Assembly (NCBI RefSeq): GCF_000264905.1 | Contig: NW_006763154.1 | Coordinates: 541,123 to 555,907, forward strand | Source: Stereum hirsutum FP-91666 SS1 | Taxonomy: Eukaryota > Basidiomycota > Agaricomycetes > Russulales > Stereaceae | Reading direction: 5' to 3' | Length of the DNA stretch: 14,785 nucleotides | Shown here: one piece after another, positions 8,667 to 14,785 of the stretch | Position numbering within the stretch: position 1 is the first letter of the stretch | How the letters are laid out: every line of letters begins with the position of its first letter | The notes under the pieces: generated by a model | Told to the model about the DNA's origin: nothing | Seen by the model: only the letters and a program-made list of their open reading frames with translations | The model's database searches: none | Translations under genes and position numbers: made by a program

Positions 8667-11600
8667 TCAAGCATTGTCGGCCTTGATGATGTCGGCGGCC
8701 TGTGGGAAACAATGTTAAAGACGTCATGTAGGATATGTCAGCGAAACATGACATGCCTTTTCCGCAATCGCATAGACGGTGGACTGGATGTGACAAGATG
8801 GTACCTGTGAACAATGTCAGGACATGTTCGGTTACGTCGCAGGATAAGGGTGGCCTACAAATGGTATGACTGAGGCGTCCGCCTTCGCGAGGAAAGAAAT
8901 CAGCCAAGGTAGAAGAACGTGCATGTGCATATCCAGTCTAACTCACCACTCTCAAGTTCTTCGTACCGTACACCTTGAGCCCAGGGTCCACCACTCCGCC
9001 GTCCGCCTTCGGAAGCATTATCGCAGTGCCAATCGGGTGGAAGAAGGAGCTAACGATGCTTCGAACCCATTTCTCTAGCTCTTCGCCATCCATGTCGTTG
9101 GGAGGGTCGTATGGTACTGGATTGGCCGATTTATAGGCATCGGCTCCCGCTAGTTCACGGCAATACGACACCAACTTGACGAGAAGACGAGTATCGCGCG
9201 GGTCCTTCAGGAAAGCGGGGTCGATCAGAGGCGCAGCAAGAGGATCGGAAGATCCAATATGAACTGAGCCACGAGACAGCGGATGGAGGATTCCCGCCAT
9301 GAACGTGTTGTAGTGAACGTTGGGCTTCGGCCTAGCTGCCCCAAAACTGAGGAATCCGGGGGTTTGAAGTATTCTAAGAACCGAAATAACTTAACGACAA
9401 TTATAAGTATAGAAGACAGGAGCGAGCGACTCACTCCAGCTGGGCATGCCCCTTATCCTCGGCCCATGCCTTGTACAGGGCACGATATTTTTGACCGAGA
9501 GGAGTGTCAGGGAAGGCTTGGTCCAGATCATTCGTGAAGGCTTTGAGCTCTTCAGGTGTGAATAGCGAGTGCAATGGCGCGAAGTTGTACGAGGAGAATA
9601 CCGACGAAAACATCCCTTTGCGCTCTTCTTGGCTGAAATCGAGGTATCAACACACCGTCGGAATGGGTCAGTAGGATAGACGTACTAGAGGCGCATGTTC
9701 TCGGCCACGATATCTGGAGACTCCGCCAACGACTCGAATGTGGTGATGTCGTTGGCGACCTCGAAGACGAAGGACACCCAGGCATGGTCCTACGAGATGG
9801 TTATGCGGTTTTCGGGTCACAAAAGAACACTACGTACCTCTACGAACCGTGCAATCAACCACAGCAGAATGAAGTTGAATGAGTGATTTGCATTCGCGAA
9901 AGCTGGAGGACAACGTACGGAGGTTCTCGCCGACTGGAAGTTCGAGGACTTGTTCAATTCCGTACTTCTTCAAGACGTCAGATTTACCGATGCCTAAAGT
10001 AAAGTAAGTTATGCGCTGCCGATAATCCACGAAGTGAGATCGACGTGCCGGAAAGTTCCAGAAGTTGAGGAGTTTGGAAAGAGCCTGCAAATGGAGAGAT
10101 GTGAGATATGCACGACTTGCTTTGCAGGAACAAGTGCTCACCTGCGGCGAGGATGATCTCCCGCTTTGCCTTGACCACTGTGGTCTTTCCATCCTTCATG
10201 AACTCGACGCCCGTGGCGATGACCTCTCCACTGGACGAGTCCAGAAGGATCTTCGAGACATGTGCTCCGGTAAGGAGGGACATGTTCTTCCTTCCGATGT
10301 TGGGAAGATAATATCCCTGAGAGGAACATCAGCCAGAAACTTCTATGAAGAGGTTTACCTGAAACAAGAATACCGTAGTGGAATAACTGCGGGTAGCGGT
10401 ATTAGGGTCTACACAGAATGCACCGGTATATGTCCCTCCGTTGCGCCCAGACCCCTGGTCGAGATGTGTAAGGCGCATACTCGAGAAGTTGAGTGCGAGG
10501 TAACGTACCGTGTCGATATTGTATGGTACTCCAGAGGCTACGCTTGCCTCTGCAAAAGGGACGTGCAAGTCATTGCTCCAATTGGGGAATGTCTTATGGA
10601 TCGGACCTGCGAGGTGGCAGTGAATAGTCAAATTTAAGAAATAAACACTCAAAAAAGGCGTGACCAACCGTCACGGCCGTGGAACTCATCGGTATAATCA
10701 GCTTTATGCTTGATAGCAAAATCGCCAGGGGGTGGAGTAAAGTTCTCGGACTGACAAAGCGGAAATCAGTGACGATCCAAAAACAAACGATGCCGGCGCA
10801 AACCTTCTTCATATACTTCAGGAATTCGTCCCAGTTCCATCCATTGTTGCCTAAGGTTTCGTACGCTAGAGCAACCCGGCCATTAGTCTCGTAGTCGGAA
10901 CAAGAGTCGGACGCTCAATCACCATCATACTCCGCAGCAGACGCCCTGAAATTATTGGTAATCAGTACGTGCGCAAGAAGCATGATTGATAGAATCCCAC
11001 CTTCCCAAGGCTGCGAAATTCAACTGACAGTCCGTGAGGATCGGTGAAGAGTCGACATGGACGTGATGGGACTTACTGCAGAAGAGCCACCGACGACCTT
11101 CCCGCTGATGATGTGTCATTAATTACTGATCCCACGACTGTAACAAAGTCCATCCTCACCGAGGTTGCCCTATCTGACGATTGGCTGCATGTTCTTGTGG
11201 AACCGTAGCGAACTAGACGAAGGCACTACATGAGACATTTACGCCAAATCACATAGAGTATCTTACCTTCCAGTCTACGTCGGTTCCCAGAGATTTTCCT
11301 ACCATACCTGTAATGAAGGTCGATGAGTATGTCTCACAATTAAGTGAGCACAGGTCGCCTACCGGGTATGTTGATCTCGGGCATATCAAGTACGAGCTCT
11401 CCAGCTTCGATGATGCCAACGTGTACATGAGGGTCTTCCGAGAGCCTGTAAGAAGACAGAAAGTGTCAGAAACGTGCCAGATTTCAAATGCGATGTCGAG
11501 TATTGCAGTGTCAAAGCCACAAGTAAGCGAACAAAGGAGATGACGAAAGATAATAGGGAGACCAGATAGATCTATGTCATGCCCTGTTGAGCTTCATGTG

Positions 11601-11785
11601 ATGCCTGAACTAACCTTGCAGCGACAGCCAATCCCGCCGTGCCTAGGTTGCAGTTAGTGGTCGTCGTATGGTTTGCCCAATAGGCATGGCAGCGTAGTCT
11701 TCAGACACGCACCAGCACCAACGACGAGGTAGTCGAAGTCAGTAGCAAAGAATTCAGCTGCAGATACAGGAGGGATAGTCGCCAT
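8667..11785 (-). CDS. GMC-family FAD-dependent oxidoreductase (alcohol oxidase/dehydrogenase-like), 22 exons
   Basis: The model encodes 598 residues, normal for the family, in 22 exons: 11,785-11,713; 11,642-11,615; 11,445-11,363; 11,307-11,267; 11,212-11,160; 11,104-11,077; 11,023-11,001; 10,945-10,923; 10,865-10,804; 10,750-10,669; 10,606-10,509; 10,454-10,374; 10,316-10,142; 10,084-10,049; 9,993-9,919; 9,839-9,838; 9,789-9,686; 9,632-9,435; 9,373-8,947; 8,882-8,859; 8,804-8,757; 8,699-8,667. Seen: the FAD dinucleotide fold GAGTAG (residues 23-28) and IIEAG; GMC signature 1 (GKVVGGSSALNF, 94-105); GMC signature 2 (GSFQTPQLLELSGIG, 284-298); ENLQDH; and the active-site pair H534 (SSFFHPIGTA) and H577 (CHIQSTVYAIAEKAAD), 43 residues apart as in glucose oxidase. 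Family members oxidise alcohols or sugars with FAD. The substrate cannot be told; aryl-alcohol-oxidase-like or choline-dehydrogenase-like are the nearest labels. No signal peptide is visible, so it is probably intracellular. Two introns use GC donors and one exon is 2 nt; see findings. Confidence 0.93.
8700..8756 (-). other. GC-AG intron 21 of the oxidoreductase gene
   Basis: Read on the minus strand, the exon ends GAAAAG, the intron begins GCATGT and it ends CCCACAG before GCCGCCGAC. The splice yields AIAEKAADIIKAD, the usual C-terminal helix of the family. The nearby GT at +4 would break the frame. AG before GCATGT matches the strong-exon context typical of GC donors. Confidence 0.75.
9838..9839 (-). 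other. Predicted 2-nt micro-exon (AG) in the oxidoreductase gene
   Basis: Exon 15 ends with a lone C after the codons for ENL, and exon 17 begins GAC CAT (Asp-His). The conserved family motif is ENLQDH, so two bases completing a CAG codon are needed. Between the exons the minus strand reads TTCGTAG, AG, GTACGT. An AG dinucleotide therefore sits exactly between a good acceptor and a good donor. The flanking introns would be 79 bp (9,840-9,918) and 48 bp (9,790-9,837). A single intron spanning both would shift the frame. Confidence 0.65.
9994..10048 (-). other. GC-AG intron 14 of the oxidoreductase gene
   Basis: The exon ends CTTTCCG, the intron starts GCACGT and ends ACTTTAG before GCATCGG. 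This split rebuilds the SGIG end of GMC signature 2 exactly. Using the GT two bases further in (GTCGAT) would put the following exon out of frame. Confidence 0.7.
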
Positions 11786-11992
11786 GTTGGACCAAGAGGG
11801 TGTTCAGAGTAAGGGGGAAAGAAGGTTGAATGATCCATCGATACCAACTCCTCACTTGTATAACTTGGCACCTGTGGCGCCCGAATGATGGACGTTTGAT
11901 CGGTGCTGCTCCTTCCTACCGGGTCGAGATTCTGCATCCAGCGCCAATCTCTGAAATCCCTCAATAGTGGTCATAATCACCGAGGAGGGCTG

Positions 11993-12001
11993 TTATATAT
12001 A
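11993..12001 (-). promoter_or_regulatory. TATA box of the oxidoreductase gene
   Basis: The minus strand reads GGTATATATAACAG, a near-ideal TATA element, about 210 bp upstream of the ATG at 11,785. Transcription would start roughly 30 bp downstream, giving a 5' leader of about 180 nt. No upstream in-frame ATG joins this start. Confidence 0.6.
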
Positions 12002-12009
12002 CCGTATCT

Positions 12010-14520
12010 GAAACTGATTTCTAGACCTTGCTGAAGGCTTTACAGTCGGTACAGATCTCACACGAACTCCTGCCTATTCACGTTGGCCTCTTGGCGGATT
12101 GTCAGCCTTTCCCCATCAGTTGGTTCTAGCGCCAGAGAGACGAACACTATAATGTTAAGATGGTCTGCACAATTACGGGTGCTATAGGCTCGTGGAGAAA
12201 GCAGAATAGCTGGTCGTCGCGTCAAGGAACCCCCTTGGACGGTTGCCTTATATGGCAGCTTTTGGCAATGGTGCGCACGCGGACCGTCCTGCGAGAGCGT
12301 GGATGACTAATCATCATAGAGGGGAATGATTTGAAGAACCTTTAGTCACCCACACGAAGTTCCGTTTTACGCCCCCTGCCTGTTTGAACAGCATCTGCAT
12401 GGGAAAGCAGCTGGCTGCGACACAAGCTAGCTTCGAGCTTCGAGCTTCGGACTCGGCAATCTTGACCCTCTCGCTTCTTCCTGCATCTCTGGACGAGACT
12501 ACTTCTGATTTCTGATACAGAAATCACCCCAGAGAGCTCATATGATCATTCGAATGCGTCACTGTTAGGGCCAACAGTCGACCTTCCGTCTCTCTCTCAG
12601 ATTCTCAGTATCCTCGTTGAACGAGATCAGAGACGACACGATATCGCCGATACGATACGGTAGTACAACGATTAGGCTGAACTTTCGATATTTCCCCTCT
12701 TGGGATCGGAAGGGCCCGTGAAGGATTGAGGGTAACAAGAAATATACTTGAGTTGGTACTCGCGTGTAACGAGGGCCCGGGGACGTATGCCGCAAGCCAG
12801 CGTGTTTGACTCTGGTGATCGCCATAGACGGGGAAGTCATTGGCGGTATGCACAAGGCCTTCGAGGTTAGCAGAAAGTCTGGTCAATGCGTTGCAACAAT
12901 TGGTGAGAAGCGGCGTTTGGTGGCGTCAAAGAGAACGGACCGAGGGAGACTGTGGAGATGTGGCCCAACTCGCTAACGGATCAGCAATGCGATCGTTAGC
13001 AGCTCACTAGTGTAGTGGGACTATCTTGAGTATCTGAACTGATCGAGCAGATTTCACAAAATGTTACGGAAGTCTTCAGAATGTTTTCACCACAAAAAAT
13101 CGAAGGGTATGTCTTACCTCCATCGTGTGAGTGCGTTCTCGTCACCAAGATTCAGGTGGTCGATAGTTGGGCAAAGCCCTGGGGAGAGACCCCTCCGATT
13201 TGCATCTGTTCTCAATCTGCATCTAGAGAAAGGCAAGACAGCGATAAAATCGTCAGCATTTCCTGAGCGTATAAGAACAGGGCGAACCGACGGTAGCGAA
13301 CGAGTTAACGGGAAGAAACAGAGTGAATGCACGTCACGACTTCTCGGGGGGCTTGCCCAACAAGGATACTCACGTCATTCACGCATTACTTGCAACAGCT
13401 TCGGTGATCTTTATCACGCACAGTACGCTTCAACAAGAGAAGGGGATGCGCCCTCGATGAAGGAGTTGATTCGTGTGGTGAAGGACTGAACGGCCAAAGT
13501 ATGAATGACAGTACGACCACGTCGTGACACAAGAATGGTCAGAGAAAGCTTGAGGTAAAGGATACCAAAGTGGAAGAACGCACCTCTGATCAGACTTTTA
13601 TAACCTAGCTAACGCAAGTATAGATGATGAGGCTCGGTGTCGACTTTCACGTTTTCAGGGTTTCAGTGGTGGGCTACAGTTCGTAATATGTGGCAGGTTT
13701 GACGGAGATGGGAAATTGAAATTAAGCCCAAAGCACTCAGTAAGTAGTGTATACGTAGAGACAACCTGAGTTAGTACGCACCGTTGCAAATCCCAGAAGT
13801 ACGGGCCACCGTTCAATCCTGGCCTGTGCTTTTCCCAACATTTCAACACGCTAGAGTACAACTACCCTTCCGACGAGATGAAATCACCGGAGGACCAAAA
13901 CATGGCACGAAGAGCTGGTCGGTGAGGCTATAATATATCGGCGTACGACAGGGCTCACCCTTAGTCCGACCCAAGCCCTCCTCCCGCACTTGGCCATTCT
14001 CCATATGCCAAATCACAATTCATGGTTTTGAGACCATCCTTGATTCTGTATAAACTATCGACCCATCAGCTATTCCCGAGGCCGACAAACTAGTGTCACG
14101 AAGTTTGGACGAATGTTGGATGAACGAGTGTGCATCTGACCGAGCAAAATTTTTGCGGAAAAATGACCTGTATGGAAATCGCATGGAGAAGCTATCAGTA
14201 CAGTCCGGCAGCAGTAGTTGAACTCTGTCTAGAATTCATTGGTTAATGTGATCATAGTGCAGTACACAAGAGCTCGAGATGCGAATGGTCGAGCCTTTCG
14301 ATTCGACGTGTTCGCGATGAGTCTATACGAGAAGAGTAGAATAGAAGTACCTCGGAGAACTCCGCGGTGGCACTCATCCTTGTACTATTCTCAGAGTCGG
14401 TATCGTTCGTGCCACCACGCCAACGATCGCCCGCCAGCGTGGTTACCCGAAACAATGAATACCCCTTTGTAGTCACCGTGTCAAGGTGCCCAAGTTGGGC
14501 AGTGAGGTTGATCTTTGTCA
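12010..14520. other. Long region without a confident gene; scattered coding-like fragments
   Basis: I could not assemble a gene here. Several short minus-strand stretches look like exons: 13,850-13,782, which reads CWEKHRPGLNGGPYFWDLQ and is followed by a GTGCGT donor; about 13,492-13,437 (TTRINSFIEGASPSLVEAY); about 13,185-13,103, ending at a GTAAGA donor; and about 12,890-12,790 (LSANLEGLVHTANDFPVYGD). No family is recognised and the frames do not join convincingly. A plus-strand frame of 142 codons (13,061-13,489) has mixed codon use and no domain. A small triplicated GCTTCGA lies at about 12,429-12,448. It may be a decayed or very intron-rich gene, or ordinary intergenic DNA with the promoters of the flanking divergent genes. 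Confidence 0.4.
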
Positions 14521-14529
14521 AGCTGGGCA

Positions 14530-14538
14530 TATATATAA
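14530..14538 (+). promoter_or_regulatory. TATA box of the right-edge gene
   Basis: TATATATAA on the plus strand lies 85-93 bp before the ATG at 14,623. It is followed by a CT-rich leader (about 14,541-14,615) typical of well-expressed fungal genes. This makes it the clearest plus-strand promoter in the window. Confidence 0.6.
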
Positions 14539-14622
14539 TGCCCTTCTCCCTCGGTGTTTCTGAGTCCTCTCGTCTCCATTCCGTTTCATTCCTCTCTGTT
14601 CGTCCTAGCCTGTGTCTTCAAT

Positions 14623-14762
14623 ATGGTACTCACTGCGAAGAGCAACACCAACATCGACGACGGCCATAGCGCTGTCTGCGACTCAAACGGACCAAGCAAC
14701 GAACCCAGCACCCTGGCAGCGACACTCGAATGTCGCAAAAGTCGACCAAAACATATCAGGCC
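14623..14762 (+). CDS. First exon of a gene cut by the window edge, unknown function
   Basis: The ATG at 14,623 is the first one downstream of the expected transcription start set by the TATA box. The frame runs for 46 codons to a candidate donor, CC then GTATAAGT, at 14,763. If unspliced it stops at TAA, 14,776-14,778 (51 residues). The start reads MVLTAKSNTNIDDGH and the exon ends with the basic stretch ECRKSRPKHIR. It is hydrophilic, with no signal peptide or membrane helix. I do not recognise a family; the rest lies outside the window. It is divergent from the oxidoreductase gene, about 2.8 kb away. Confidence 0.4.
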
Positions 14763-14785
14763 GTATAAGTGTGTATAAGGGTATA

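Noticed and set aside
8938..9300. Treating the 120-codon minus frame as a stand-alone gene
   Set aside because: Its sequence is the C-terminal GMC domain. The frame continues upstream across 9,301-9,373, and its apparent stop lies inside intron 19 just past a GTGAGT donor.
9859..9902. A larger exon in place of the 2-nt exon, starting after CTCCAG within intron 15
   Set aside because: It would be in frame, but the preceding intron would be only 16 bp, far below workable length.
9830..10192. Read-through of intron 15 as coding sequence
   Set aside because: Although open, it would replace the conserved ENLQDH with unrelated residues and leave the next exon out of frame.
10065..10637. A 190-codon plus-strand frame, the longest in this part of the window
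   Set aside because: It lies antisense to exons 11-14 of the oxidoreductase and their introns, and has no domain.
13061..13489. A 142-codon plus-strand frame
   Set aside because: No recognised domain, mixed codon use unlike the real exons, no promoter element or neighbouring exon; the minus strand is partly coding-like as well.
13921..14050. Possible kinase-like or other conserved fragment on the minus strand (LGRTKG region)
   Set aside because: Two overlapping frames look equally plausible, the only intron available would be 31 bp, and no catalytic motif is present.

Overview
The window looks like nuclear DNA of a mushroom-forming basidiomycete (Agaricomycetes). Two genes are cut by many introns of about 50-80 bp with GT-AG borders. 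Both belong to families typical of that group, and one, the DUF6534 seven-helix family, is to my knowledge essentially restricted to Agaricomycetes. There is no bacterial-style operon, ribosome-binding site or CRISPR array, and I recognised no tRNA.

Left third (1 to about 4,700): no confident gene. It holds a cluster of near-palindromic 33-bp repeats in both orientations (734-921), hexamer microsatellites and their degenerate relatives (about 1.7-2.5 kb), a short duplicated block (2,629-2,711), and about seven diverged copies of a 240-350 bp unit (about 2,770-4,700). Two subtypes of that unit alternate, giving a higher-order period near 637 bp. Most long open frames here are side effects of triplet- or hexamer-rich repeats. 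One small two-exon frame (1,239-1,540, +) is a weak candidate gene.

Middle (4,700-7,700): minus-strand pieces between 4,847 and 5,506 look coding but are unassigned. Upstream of them is a complete 11-exon minus-strand gene (7,603 down to 5,880) for a 346-residue DUF6534 seven-helix membrane protein, which includes exons of 13, 8 and 19 nt.

Right-centre (8,667-11,785): a complete, very intron-rich minus-strand gene for a GMC-family FAD-dependent oxidoreductase (598 residues, 22 exons by manual reconstruction). The model keeps both GMC signatures and the two active-site histidines. It needs two GC-AG introns and, most strikingly, a 2-nt exon that completes the Gln codon of the conserved ENLQDH motif. 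A TATA box lies upstream at 11,993-12,001.

Right end (11,786-14,785): about 2.7 kb with only scattered coding-like fragments, then a TATA box and the first exon of a plus-strand gene that runs off the edge. The membrane protein and the oxidoreductase lie in the same orientation about 1.06 kb apart. Nothing in the sequence shows that they work together. All gene models were spliced by eye from frame, splice borders and family motifs, without alignments or transcripts.
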